Source: an uncultured Oscillospiraceae bacterium
GTDB taxonomy: Bacteria; Bacillota; Clostridia; Oscillospirales; Ruminococcaceae
Direction: 5' to 3'
DNA: 17,684 bases
Assembly: GCA_910589145.1 (NCBI GenBank)
Contig: CAJUSD010000052.1
Coordinates: 1 to 17,684 of the forward strand
Both the position numbers and the translations under genes were made by a program. The notes beneath the pieces are model-generated. The model was not told the DNA's origin and did no database searches. It saw nothing but the letters and a program-made list of their open reading frames with translations. This document shows, one piece after another, positions 1 to 8,468 of this stretch. Each line of letters opens with the position of its first letter. Position 1 is the first letter of the stretch.

Positions 1-130
1 ACCCCTGCCACTTTCGAGAAAGCGGCCAAAGCTTTTCATACGGGTTTGGTTTGTGACTTTTTTGGCTTTGTGCTCGCGCCGAAGGTTTTCTGCTTCTTTT
101 TTGCAATGTTTCTGAAAATTGATTTCCGTG
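1..130 (+). repeat. 130-bp intergenic repeat, copy A
   Basis: This stretch matches the reverse complement of 10545-10674 over 130 bases without a gap; I count 12 mismatches (about 91% identity). It lies just beyond the 3' end of the minus-strand Fur-family gene and may extend left beyond the window. It contains short self-complementary parts, for example CTTTCGAGAAAG near position 11. Similarity ends near 130, about 20 bases before the Fur stop codon. No reading frame is conserved between the copies, so it looks like a dispersed non-coding intergenic repeat. What kind of element it is cannot be told from two copies. Confidence 0.85.
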
Positions 131-152
131 TTCCTTTTCTTAGCTGTTCTTG

Positions 153-572
153 TTATTTCTTGTTCCTCTCTGCACATTTGGGGCAGATCCCATAAAATTC
201 CAGATGGTGCCCTGTTATCTGATAACCTGTTGTTTGGGAAAGAGATTCTTCCAGGACGTGAAGGGGGCAGCCATCCACTGGTATCAACTGCCCGCAGGCT
301 GTACAGGCCAAATAATGACAGTGACGGTTGTCATTTAATTGGTAATGGGTGATTCCGTCTGCTCCAACGCTCTTACGCAAAATGCCCTTTTCAGCCAATG
401 TTGCTGCCGTCCGATAGATGGTTGAAAGGCTTATATGGGCGTTTCCCGTTTTGCTTAACGCCTGATATATCCCTTCTGCTGTAATTGGCGCCTGGTTTGT
501 TTCCAGAAAGGTTAATACTGCTATACGGCTTTTTGTCCGCTTTAAATCTTTGTCTTTTAACAGATCGCCCAT
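153..572 (-). CDS. Fur-family metal-responsive transcriptional regulator (Zur/Fur-like)
   Basis: A 139-residue protein of normal Fur-family length. The N-terminal half (about 1-80) is the winged-helix DNA-binding domain with the family signature SLSTIYRTAATLAEKGIL around 48-65. The C-terminal half holds the metal sites: H84-C-H86, C90-x2-C93 and C130-x2-C133 (the two CxxC pairs form the structural zinc site of the family), and H122/H123. Members repress metal uptake or peroxide-defence genes when their sensing metal is bound. The sequence does not settle Fur versus Zur versus PerR; the phrase GCPLH and the GHHLEF segment look more Zur/Fur-like than PerR-like to me, from memory. It has its own consensus promoter at 611-639, is monocistronic here, and is divergent from radC. 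No neighbouring metal transporter is in the window to help name the metal. Confidence 0.9.
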   Translation of the reverse strand: MGDLLKDKDLKRTKSRIAVLTFLETNQAPITAEGIYQALSKTGNAHISLSTIYRTAATLAEKGILRKSVGADGITHYQLNDNRHCHYLACTACGQLIPVDGCPLHVLEESLSQTTGYQITGHHLEFYGICPKCAERNKK

Positions 573-610
573 AATAGCATCCTCGCTTCCCGTTTGTTTC
601 CTGGATTATT

Positions 611-639
611 ATTATACTACCAGGATTTCGTGCTGTCAA
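611..639 (-). promoter_or_regulatory. Consensus sigma-A promoter of the Fur-family gene
   Basis: On the minus strand TTGACA (634-639) and TATAAT (611-616) are both perfect consensus hexamers, separated by exactly 17 bases. The start codon of the Fur-family gene is about 40 bases downstream. The AT-rich run over the -10 (ATAATAATAAT) resembles half of a Fur/PerR-type operator, so autoregulation is possible but not shown. Confidence 0.85.
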
Positions 640-710
640 ATAACTTAGCGGTTCATCATCAGGCTGAACGCTTTTTAGAGCCAGAGTTTAATTTGAAGGG
701 AGGTTATTTT

Positions 711-1394
711 ATAGAGAATATCCATAAAGCGCATCGCTTGAGACTTCGGAAGCGCTTCTGTGAGGAGGGCCTACGTTCCTTTGAGCCCCATCAGGTGTTG
801 GAACTGCTTTTAACTTATGCAATCCCGCAAAAGGATGTAAATCCGCTTGCCCACGATTTGCTCAATGCTTTTGGCACAATTGATAAAGTGTTTGAGGCGC
901 CGCAGGAAAAATTAATCAAAATAAAGGGAATGGGGGAGTATTCTGCGACCCTTATCAGATTGGCTGGAGCGATTTCCGTCTACTATAAAGATTCTAAAAA
1001 TCGGGATATGCAGATTCTGGATTCTACAGAAAAGCTTGGGGAATTTCTGATACCTAAATTTTTGGATAAAACCGTAGAGTGTACCTATCTTTTATCTATG
1101 GATAACCGTTTAAACCTGCTTAACTGTACAATGATTTCAGAGGGTTCTGTTACGCAAACGCCTTTCCCTCTGCGAAAAGTTATGGACACACTGTTGAATT
1201 TTCGGGCTACAGCAGCCGTAATCGCACATAACCATCCAAATGGGTTTGCCCTTCCTTCCAGCACAGACCGGCTTATGACGCAGGAACTACAGGAATGTTT
1301 AAAGAAAATAGAAGTTGAATTGTTAGACCATATTATTGTTTCCGGGTCTGACTTTGTTTCGCTAAGAAATTCCGGGATGCTGAACCAATATTGA
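711..1394 (+). CDS. radC: RadC family JAB/MPN-domain protein, probable ATA start
   Basis: A RadC-family protein: an N-terminal helix-hairpin-helix region (IKGMGEYSATLIRLAG) followed by a JAB1/MPN-type metal-binding domain. With the start chosen here the JAMM ligands are H173 and H175 (HNHPNG) and D186. The family's role is unsettled; despite its name it is not firmly tied to repair. The open frame runs back to 594, but the stretch before 711 does not look like RadC. The sequence AAGGGAGG sits 7 bases before an ATA codon at 711, and the residues after it (ENIHKAHRLRLRKRF) match the usual RadC N-terminus. No ATG, GTG or TTG lies in a good position, so an ATA start is the best reading. Length is then 227 residues, normal for the family. 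It is the first gene of a radC-fabV-polC run. Confidence 0.85.
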   Translation: MENIHKAHRLRLRKRFCEEGLRSFEPHQVLELLLTYAIPQKDVNPLAHDLLNAFGTIDKVFEAPQEKLIKIKGMGEYSATLIRLAGAISVYYKDSKNRDMQILDSTEKLGEFLIPKFLDKTVECTYLLSMDNRLNLLNCTMISEGSVTQTPFPLRKVMDTLLNFRATAAVIAHNHPNGFALPSSTDRLMTQELQECLKKIEVELLDHIIVSGSDFVSLRNSGMLNQY

Positions 1395-1430
1395 CAGACT
1401 AAAAAATTTATTTGTATAGGAGTCCGTTAT

Positions 1431-2615
1431 ATGATAATTGAACCTAAAGTAAGAGGATTTATCTGCACAACTGCCCATCCGGCGGGCTGTGCGCAGAATG
1501 TTAAAAATCAGATTGCGTATGTAAAAGGGAAAGGAACCTTTCAGGGGCCAAAAAAGGTTTTGGTGTTGGGAGCATCCACAGGATATGGCCTTTCTTCCCG
1601 TATTGCGGCAGCCTTTGGAAGCAGGGCGGCAACGATTGGAGTAGGCTTTGAAAAACCAGCATCCGGGAACCGCACTGCCTCTGCTGGCTGGTATAATACG
1701 GCTGCTTTTGAACAGGAAGCTGCAAAGGAAGGGCTGTATGCTAAAACGATTATTGGGGATGCTTTTTCTCAAGAAATCAAGGAACAAGTCATTGAACTGA
1801 TTCGGAAGGATTTGGGGAAGGTGGATTTTGTGGTATACAGTATTGCCGCGCCACGCCGCACCGCGCCCGACGGCAAAACCTATACATCTGTTCTCAAACC
1901 CATCGGTAAGCCATACAGCGATAAAACCATTGATTTGAAAAACCGTGCCGTTGTCCCTGTAACAGCCCAGCCTGCTGAACAACAGGAAATAGAGGATACG
2001 GTCAAGGTAATGGGTGGCGAGGATTGGATGCTTTGGATGGATGCTCTTGCTCAAGCGGATGTATTAGAGGAAAATGTAAAAACAGTTGCTTACTCTTATA
2101 TTGGGCCGGAAGCAACATATCCTTTATACCGCCTTGGCACGATTGGAAAGGCGAAAGAGGATTTGGAAGCTTCTGCGAAAAAGATTACGGAGGCTCTGGC
2201 TTCTAAACACGGCAGCGCCTTTGTGTCAGTGAATAAAGCCCTTGTTACCCAGGCCAGTGCCGCCATCCCTGTTGTACCCCTTTATATTACTTTGCTTTTT
2301 AAGTTGATGAAGGAATTGGGCCTGCATGAGGACTGTATTGCCCAGATGGATCGTTTATTCCGTGAAAAGTTATTTATTGCTTCTCCCATTCTTGATGAAG
2401 AAGGCCGTCTTCGGGTGGACGACTGGGAGCTGAATCCAGAGGTCCAAAATGAAATCAAAAAACGATGGCCGGCTGTCTGCAGCGAAAATTTGGAAGAACT
2501 GGCCGATATTCAAGGTTATTGGAAAGATTTTTATAATCTGTTCGGCTTTGAAGTGGATAGCGTGGATTATTCCCAGGACATTTCTCCGTTGGTCCCAATC
2601 TCCAGCGTTTCATAA
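1431..2615 (+). CDS. fabV: FabV/Ter-type enoyl-ACP or trans-2-enoyl-CoA reductase, NADH-dependent
   Basis: A 394-residue single-domain reductase, the usual length for the FabV/TER family, which is longer than FabI. It has a Rossmann nucleotide-binding motif GASTGYG at 47-53 and the family's extended Y-x8-K catalytic motif (Y233 ... K242, in YPLYRLGTIGKAK). The enzyme reduces the double bond of a trans-2-enoyl thioester with NADH. In fatty-acid synthesis it does the last elongation step; in some anaerobes the same fold (Ter) works on crotonyl-CoA in butyrate formation. The sequence does not separate these two. The start is supported by AGGAG about 9 bases before the ATG. It lies 36 bp after radC and 42 bp before polC, so it is probably co-transcribed with both. 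FabV enzymes resist triclosan as a class. Confidence 0.93.
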   Translation: MIIEPKVRGFICTTAHPAGCAQNVKNQIAYVKGKGTFQGPKKVLVLGASTGYGLSSRIAAAFGSRAATIGVGFEKPASGNRTASAGWYNTAAFEQEAAKEGLYAKTIIGDAFSQEIKEQVIELIRKDLGKVDFVVYSIAAPRRTAPDGKTYTSVLKPIGKPYSDKTIDLKNRAVVPVTAQPAEQQEIEDTVKVMGGEDWMLWMDALAQADVLEENVKTVAYSYIGPEATYPLYRLGTIGKAKEDLEASAKKITEALASKHGSAFVSVNKALVTQASAAIPVVPLYITLLFKLMKELGLHEDCIAQMDRLFREKLFIASPILDEEGRLRVDDWELNPEVQNEIKKRWPAVCSENLEELADIQGYWKDFYNLFGFEVDSVDYSQDISPLVPISSVS

Positions 2616-2657
2616 AAACCTGTATTCACAACCGTTAATGGGCATTTTGGAGGCGTT

Positions 2658-5600
2658 ATGAAAGATTTCAGCTCTCTGTTTTCCCGCATCCTTACTATTG
2701 ATCTTCCTGAAGCTTTGCTGAAAGGGGAGATTGTACAGATTCAGGTGGACAAAACAAAACGTATTCTTGATATTCAAATATCCATGCAGGAACTTGTAGC
2801 CCGCTCTATCCTCTCCCAGGCAGAACAGCATCTTTCTGAAAAGCTGGGTGTGGATTTTACAGTTTTACATCCCCGTTATCCTTCTGCACTGTTTACCAGC
2901 GGGTATCTCCCTGAACTGATTCTGGCAGTCAAACGGCAGGGGGCATTAGTAAATGGATTTTTCGACGACTGCCGTTCAGACTTTATAGACGGCACTTTGC
3001 GCATTTATCTATCCCACGGCGGATTTGACATCCTGAAAAAAATTGGATGTGACCGGATGCTCCGGCAGGTGATTCAAGAGGAGTTTTCCCTTGATGTTCC
3101 AGTAGAGTTTGACGGTGTGCTGGAGCTTTCCAAGGAGGAAAAGGAAAGCATCGCTGTCATAGAACTTCCACCAGAAGGGTTCCAGACAAGCGCAGAGGGA
3201 GGTTCCATTCCAAAACCCTCTGCATCTGCTGCACCGCCGTCATCTTTTCGTTCGGCAGATGGAAAACAGCGCAGCACGCGGCGTAAAGGAGGCCCAATTA
3301 CAGGGGAACGTCAAACAATGCGCGTTACCTTTGATATTTCAAATACTCCCATTGAACCAGATACTATGACAGTCTTTATGGGAAAGGCTATCCGGGAAAC
3401 TCCCATCCCCCTGAAGAATGTGCAGCAGGACAGTGGGCGTGTTACCATTTGGGGGGAAATTTTTTCAGTAGATAAGAGGTTTTCCCGCGATGGAGCAAGG
3501 TGTATTTATGCAATTCACATAACCGATTATACCAATTCCAATACTTTGAAATTTATTGTGGATAAAGATCAGGAAAGCGCTATGGATGAGCTAAAGTCCG
3601 GCGTTATTCTGGCGGTACAAGGGGAAGTCGATTATGATAAATATGACCGTGAAATCGCCATACGGCCTTATGATGTGTGTATTGTCAAAAAGAAAGAGAA
3701 AAAAGACCTGGCGGAGAAAAAAAGGGTAGAGCTTCATTGCCATACCAATATGTCCGCTATGGATGCAGTTTCCAGTACCGAAGCCCTGGTAAAACAGGCA
3801 TACAAATGGGGGCATAAAGCGCTGGCCATTACTGACCATGGAGTAGCGCAAGCCTTCCCTGATGCGATGAATGCAGCAGCAAAACTGGATGGATTTAAAA
3901 TTCTTTATGGGATGGAAGCTTATTTCGTCAATGATTTGGTTCAGGTAGTGGACGGGAGTGCTGACCAGACTTTTGCAGAGGGGACATTTATCTCATTTGA
4001 TATTGAAACGACGGGTCTTTCTGCTTCTACTGAACGGATGACTGAGATTGGAGCTGTTAAGATTGTAAAAGGGGAAATCGTTGAAACCTTCAACACCTTT
4101 GTAAATCCTGAAATGCCAATACCCTCCAAGATATCGCAGCTCACCAGTATTACAGACAGTATGGTTGCTGATGCACCCCTGGAAGGGGAAGCTTATCGGA
4201 AATTTCTGGAATTTTGCGGGAACCCGGAAGAATGTGTTTTGGTTGCCCATAATGCGTCCTTTGATACTGGATTTATGAAAGCCACAGCTGCCCGTCTGGG
4301 TGAGAGATTCCCCTATACCTTTTTAGATACAGTACAGTTAAGCCGGAGCCTTTTCCCGGACTTGAAAAGCCATAAGCTGGACAAAGTTGCCCAGTTTTTA
4401 AAACTCCCAGCTTTCCAGCATCATCGTGCCTGTGATGACGCTGCCATTTTGGGGAAAATTTTGCTGGAAATGTTTAAGTACCTTCAAGGGAGAAATATTC
4501 TTACAGTTGCACAGATTAACAACGGTTTGACTGGCGGCGATCCGAAAAAATTACCGAGCTACCATCAAATACTGCTGGTACGGAACTTAACGGGTCTGAA
4601 AAATCTTTATCGGTTAATTTCCATGGGGCATCTCAATTATTTTTATAAGCGCCCCCGTGTCCCAAAAAGCGAGCTGATTAAATATCGGGATGGCCTTCTG
4701 GTTGGTTCTGCCTGCGAGTCCGGGGAGCTTTTCCGGGCTGTTGCAGAAGGAAAACCAGAAAGGGAGCTTTTGGAAATCGCCTCCTTCTATGATTATCTGG
4801 AAATCCAGTCTATTGACAATAACCGTTTTATGATCCTGGAAGGGATTGCAAAAGACGAGGAACAGCTGAGAGAGTTTAACCGTATCATTGTCCGGCTAGG
4901 CGAAAAACTCAATAAGCCCGTTGTAGCAACCTGTGATGTACACTTCCTGAAAAAAGAGGATGCTATTTACCGGGAAATCCTTATGTCAGTTCAGGGATTC
5001 CAGAATGCTGCAAACCAGCCGCCTCTTTACCTTAAAACGACAGATGAAATGCTGGAGGAGTTTTCCGCATACCTTGGGAAAGAGAAAGCCTACGAGGTTG
5101 TTGTGGAAAATACCAACAAAATAGCCGACATGGTGGAAAAAATCAAACCTATCCCCGATGGCACTTATCCGCCCTCTATCGACGGCGCGGAAGAAGATTT
5201 GCAACGCATCACTTTGGGAAAAGCTAAGGAGATGTTTGGCGATCCCCTGCCAGAACTGGTTAAGGACAGACTGGACAGGGAATTGACTTCCATTATTAAA
5301 AATGGTTTTGCAGTGTTGTACATCATCGCCCAAAAGCTGGTCAGCAAGTCAATGAGCGATGGCTATTATGTTGGTTCGCGTGGTTCGGTTGGCTCATCCT
5401 TTGTGGCAATCATGGCCGGCATTTCCGAGGTAAACCCGCTGCCGCCCCATTATGTTTGCCCCAAGTGCAAACACAGCGAATTCATTACTGACGGTTCTTA
5501 TGGTTCCGGCTTTGATATGCCGGAAAAGGATTGCCCAAATTGTGGAACACATATGAACCAGGATGGACACAATATTCCCTTTGAAACATTCCTTGGTTTT

Positions 5601-7046
5601 AAAGGTGACAAATCGCCGGATATTGACCTGAATTTCTCTGGGGAATACCAGGCCCGCGCCCATCGGTATACAGAAGAATTGTTTGGTCCGTCTCATGTAT
5701 TTAAAGCAGGCACGATTTCAACAGTAGCAGAAAAAACCGCTTATGGATATGTAAAAAGATATTTGGAAGAAAAGGGGAAGATTGTTCATCGGGCAGAGGA
5801 ACTGCGCCTTGCGGCAGGCTGTACCGGCGTAAAGCGCACTACCGGACAGCATCCCGGAGGGATGGTTGTTGTACCTAATGCATATGATGTTTATGATTTT
5901 TCACCGGTTCAGCATCCTGCAGATTCCGCAGACTCCGGTATAGTCACAACACATTTTGATTTCCATTCCCTTCATGACACTATCCTGAAGCTGGATAATC
6001 TGGGGCATGATGTTCCGACCCTTTACAAATATCTGGAGGACTTAACAGGAACCAGTATTATGGACGTTCCTATGAATGACCGTAAGGTTTATTCCTTATT
6101 TACCTCCCCGGAAGCTTTGGGATTAACCAAAGAGGATATTGACTGCAATACAGGAAGCCTTTCCCTGCCAGAAATGGGAACGCCTTTTGTTCGCCAGATG
6201 CTGGAAGAATGTCAGCCAAAAAACTTTTCCGATTTGCTGCAAATTTCCGGTTTGTCCCACGGAACTGACGTTTGGCTTGGCAATGCTCAGGAACTTATTC
6301 ACAACAAGACCTGTACTATTTCAGAGGTTATCGGTACTCGTGACAGCATTATGACTTATCTGATCCAAATGGGTTTGGAACCTAGTATGGCATTTAAAAT
6401 TATGGAGATTACTCGTAAGGGGCTGGCTACAAAATTACTGACCCAGGAACATATTGATGCTATGAAAGAGCATAATGTACCGCAGTGGTATATTGATAGC
6501 TGCTATAAGATTAAGTATATGTTCCCAAAGTCCCATGCAAGTGCATATATTATTGCCGCCGTACGGCTTGGGTGGTATAAGGTTTACAAACCTTTGGAGT
6601 ATTATGCAGCTTTCTTTACTGTACGCGGGGGAGATATCGACGCAGACGCCGCTATTCAGGGAAGGGATGCCGTTAAACTGAAAATGGAGGAAATGAAAAA
6701 CAAGGGGAATGAAAGGACAACAAAAGAAGAAGATCAATATACCATTTTACAGATTCTCAATGAAATGATGGCAAGAGGACTGTCCTTTTTGCCGGTGGAT
6801 TTGTATAAGTCTGCTGCATCAAGATATTTGCCGGAAGACGGAAAGTTAAGGCTTCCTTTTGCTGCGTTGAAGGGTTTGGGTGAAAATGCCGCCAAAGCTT
6901 TGGAGGAAGCAGGAAAACAAGGGGAATACCTTTCAGCGGATGAAATTTCTGCCAGGTCAGGGACTTCCAAGACAGTTGTTGACCTGCTTCGGGGAGCGGG
7001 TGCGCTTCAAGGACTGCCGGAAACAAGCCAGATGACTTTCTTTTAA
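2658..7046 (+). CDS. polC: DNA polymerase III alpha subunit, Gram-positive PolC type
   Basis: A complete 1462-residue PolC, the chromosomal replicase of low-GC Gram-positive bacteria, which carries its own proofreading exonuclease. In order: an N-terminal domain with a low-complexity linker near 180-215, an OB-fold around 225-340, and a PHP domain begun by ELHCH (H360, H362) and resumed after the exonuclease. The inserted DEDDh exonuclease has D448 and E450 in FDIETTGL, H531/N532/D536 in AHNASFD, and HRACDDA near 589-595. Next are the polymerase palm with D988 and D990 (PDIDLNFSGEYQ) and a C-terminal HhH/tail. Two CxxC pairs (C934/C937 and C959/C962) form the zinc-finger-like knuckle typical of PolC. 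All key acidic residues are present, so the enzyme should be active. GGAGG precedes the ATG by about 6 bases. It is the last gene of the radC-fabV-polC group. Confidence 0.98.
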   Translation: MKDFSSLFSRILTIDLPEALLKGEIVQIQVDKTKRILDIQISMQELVARSILSQAEQHLSEKLGVDFTVLHPRYPSALFTSGYLPELILAVKRQGALVNGFFDDCRSDFIDGTLRIYLSHGGFDILKKIGCDRMLRQVIQEEFSLDVPVEFDGVLELSKEEKESIAVIELPPEGFQTSAEGGSIPKPSASAAPPSSFRSADGKQRSTRRKGGPITGERQTMRVTFDISNTPIEPDTMTVFMGKAIRETPIPLKNVQQDSGRVTIWGEIFSVDKRFSRDGARCIYAIHITDYTNSNTLKFIVDKDQESAMDELKSGVILAVQGEVDYDKYDREIAIRPYDVCIVKKKEKKDLAEKKRVELHCHTNMSAMDAVSSTEALVKQAYKWGHKALAITDHGVAQAFPDAMNAAAKLDGFKILYGMEAYFVNDLVQVVDGSADQTFAEGTFISFDIETTGLSASTERMTEIGAVKIVKGEIVETFNTFVNPEMPIPSKISQLTSITDSMVADAPLEGEAYRKFLEFCGNPEECVLVAHNASFDTGFMKATAARLGERFPYTFLDTVQLSRSLFPDLKSHKLDKVAQFLKLPAFQHHRACDDAAILGKILLEMFKYLQGRNILTVAQINNGLTGGDPKKLPSYHQILLVRNLTGLKNLYRLISMGHLNYFYKRPRVPKSELIKYRDGLLVGSACESGELFRAVAEGKPERELLEIASFYDYLEIQSIDNNRFMILEGIAKDEEQLREFNRIIVRLGEKLNKPVVATCDVHFLKKEDAIYREILMSVQGFQNAANQPPLYLKTTDEMLEEFSAYLGKEKAYEVVVENTNKIADMVEKIKPIPDGTYPPSIDGAEEDLQRITLGKAKEMFGDPLPELVKDRLDRELTSIIKNGFAVLYIIAQKLVSKSMSDGYYVGSRGSVGSSFVAIMAGISEVNPLPPHYVCPKCKHSEFITDGSYGSGFDMPEKDCPNCGTHMNQDGHNIPFETFLGFKGDKSPDIDLNFSGEYQARAHRYTEELFGPSHVFKAGTISTVAEKTAYGYVKRYLEEKGKIVHRAEELRLAAGCTGVKRTTGQHPGGMVVVPNAYDVYDFSPVQHPADSADSGIVTTHFDFHSLHDTILKLDNLGHDVPTLYKYLEDLTGTSIMDVPMNDRKVYSLFTSPEALGLTKEDIDCNTGSLSLPEMGTPFVRQMLEECQPKNFSDLLQISGLSHGTDVWLGNAQELIHNKTCTISEVIGTRDSIMTYLIQMGLEPSMAFKIMEITRKGLATKLLTQEHIDAMKEHNVPQWYIDSCYKIKYMFPKSHASAYIIAAVRLGWYKVYKPLEYYAAFFTVRGGDIDADAAIQGRDAVKLKMEEMKNKGNERTTKEEDQYTILQILNEMMARGLSFLPVDLYKSAASRYLPEDGKLRLPFAALKGLGENAAKALEEAGKQGEYLSADEISARSGTSKTVVDLLRGAGALQGLPETSQMTFF

Positions 7047-7067
7047 GATATGCGATTTCGATAAAAC

Positions 7068-7107
7068 AAATTTGCGGGTACTTGCCGAAGGCTGTACCCG
7101 CAAATTT
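7068..7107. terminator. Bidirectional terminator between polC and the minus-strand membrane-protein gene
   Basis: A perfect 14-bp stem (7068-7081 with 7094-7107) and a 12-base loop lie between two convergent genes. T-rich sequence follows on both strands, better on the minus strand, so it can end both transcripts. Confidence 0.85.
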
Positions 7108-7119
7108 ATTCTATTGGAC

Positions 7120-7431
7120 TTATATTCCATAAAGATGGACAAACTCTGGGAAATGTTCCATAACAAATTCAATCGTCCCTATTGTCAATGCAAACCCAGC
7201 CATAACAAACACCAGAAAAATAGCAGCTCCATCATAACGAAGTTTTTCCTCCCCAGCGGTAAAGTGGCAAAAGAGCAGTTCCAACCCTAAAAGGATTAAA
7301 ATCACCGGCCAGCAGGAAAGGATAACCTGATAATTCAAAGTCTCAACAAATGGGCGGAGCAGGAGCATTACGCCAAACGCAACTAAAACAACGCCGGCAG
7401 TCAGGGAACCAACCCGACGTTTTTTATTCAT
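7120..7431 (-). CDS. Small membrane protein, LiaF/LiaI-like transmembrane domain (DUF5668-like)
   Basis: A 103-residue protein with about three to four hydrophobic segments: SLTAGVVLVAFGVMLLL near the start, a second ending WPVILILLGLELL, and a third ending FVMAGFALTIGTI. The pattern of a glycine-rich span followed by WPVILILLG is typical of the LiaI/LiaF-like transmembrane family, which often sits beside cell-envelope stress regulators. The open frame can begin at 7449, but the ATG at 7429-7431 has AGGAGGTGG about 6 bases ahead of it and is the better start. It overlaps the stop of the preceding membrane-protein gene by 8 bp, so translation is probably coupled. It is the last gene of the sigma-factor operon. 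Exact function unknown. Confidence 0.75.
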   Translation of the reverse strand: MNKKRRVGSLTAGVVLVAFGVMLLLRPFVETLNYQVILSCWPVILILLGLELLFCHFTAGEEKLRYDGAAIFLVFVMAGFALTIGTIEFVMEHFPEFVHLYGI

Positions 7432-8050
7432 GATATTCCACCTCCTCAAGTTCCTGAAAATCCTCTCCCCCCCCCATAGTGGGTTCTATCAGAGCTTTTA
7501 ATTCTTTTAGTTCCTTCCGTTTCCCGAAAATGAGACGCAGGCCAATTAAAATAATGGCCATAGCAGTAAGAAACTGCGGGATACTGTTCAAAGTGCTACG
7601 CAGGAACCAATAAACGGGGCTGTCCCGATCCAGCAGTCCGCAGTCCTCAAGCAGCCCGAGAAAATTTCGGAACAGGAAAATCCCGCCGCTTACAACTAAG
7701 ATCCAGCCGATAAACAGGCGGACATATTTCCCAAGGCGGAAATCAAAACGAAATTTGGGAATCTCTAATTCTGAAAAAAGAAAGTGGTCTTTCATATTCC
7801 AAAATTCTTCGTCAGAGGCATAGCACCGGTTTAAACAGTCAAAAAAGGCGTAACACCAGACAATGGGAATCAGGAAGCCCAAAGCGCTGAATAAATAGAA
7901 TAGTTGGTCAAGAAATAGAATGACAGAGATCCCGCCAAAAAATATAAGCATGTAAGAAACGCCCATCTGCATGAAGCCCATGAACATGTGTCCCGCTCCA
8001 GGTAAAAGTCCAAAAAGCATGGTCAGCCATTTATTTTTTCGTGTCAGCAT
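7424..8050 (-). CDS. Multi-pass membrane protein of the sigma/anti-sigma operon
   Basis: A 208-residue protein with about five hydrophobic spans. The N-terminal motif LFGLLPGAGHMFMGFMQMG resembles TM2-type or related domains with a glycine-rich turn between two helices. The middle is a soluble stretch (about 75-105), then two or three more spans and a charged tail. The ATG at 8048-8050 has GGAGGTG about 9 bases upstream and overlaps the anti-sigma gene by 20 bp; the longer open frame to 8182 would lie inside that gene and is rejected. A run of nine G (7467-7475) encodes Gly residues near the C-terminus. Likely part of an envelope-sensing or maintenance unit with the sigma factor, by context only. 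Confidence 0.75.
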   Translation of the reverse strand: MLTRKNKWLTMLFGLLPGAGHMFMGFMQMGVSYMLIFFGGISVILFLDQLFYLFSALGFLIPIVWCYAFFDCLNRCYASDEEFWNMKDHFLFSELEIPKFRFDFRLGKYVRLFIGWILVVSGGIFLFRNFLGLLEDCGLLDRDSPVYWFLRSTLNSIPQFLTAMAIILIGLRLIFGKRKELKELKALIEPTMGGGEDFQELEEVEYHE

Positions 8051-8468
8051 AACGTTGAAACACCTCCGTATAAAGATCGGTAAAGGATTTGTTGTTATAG
8101 TTGGAATTCCAGGATTCCTGCCAGGAAATTGATCGGGCCTCCACCATGTCCCGAAAGTCCATAGCCTTTCCGCCTCCTGCAAAAATCAGCATAATAGCTG
8201 CACAAGTGGAAAGCACAACTTGGATAGTATACACCCGAAATTCCTGGCGGCGTTTCAGGTACAGTTCCCGCGTAATCCGTTCGGTGATTCCCCTGGGCGG
8301 GTTTGGCTGGGGCGGGAGGGGGGAGAGCAGCGGATTTCCCGCATTTTCATATGCCCCAGCCATCGCTGCACAGCAGCGGGGACAGCCTGCTAAATGATCT
8401 GCAAATGCAATTCGTTCGTCAACAGTCATGTTTCCTAATAAAAATCTCTCAAGTTCGCTGCATTGCAC
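8031..8468 (-). CDS. Zinc-finger anti-sigma factor, single membrane span
   Basis: A 145-residue protein. The N-terminus carries a ZAS-type anti-sigma motif: C3, then H25-x3-C29-x2-C32 in DHLAGCPRC. A proline-rich linker (about 48-60) leads to one hydrophobic span at about 81-98. The C-terminal 45 residues then lie outside the membrane. This is the layout of anti-sigma factors that hold their sigma factor at the membrane until a signal arrives. The gene overlaps the sigma gene by 20 bp and has AAGGAGG ahead of its ATG. It very probably binds the sigma factor encoded next to it; the inducing signal is unknown. Confidence 0.85.
   Translation of the reverse strand: MQCSELERFLLGNMTVDERIAFADHLAGCPRCCAAMAGAYENAGNPLLSPLPPQPNPPRGITERITRELYLKRRQEFRVYTIQVVLSTCAAIMLIFAGGGKAMDFRDMVEARSISWQESWNSNYNNKSFTDLYTEVFQRYADTKK

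Noticed and set aside
594..710. N-terminal extension of RadC
   Set aside because: Residues encoded before 711 do not resemble the family and the stretch covers the divergent Fur promoter; the strong ribosome site points to a start at 711.
1362..2054. Long minus-strand frame opposite fabV
   Set aside because: It is the shadow of fabV in another frame; the plus-strand protein has a complete family signature.
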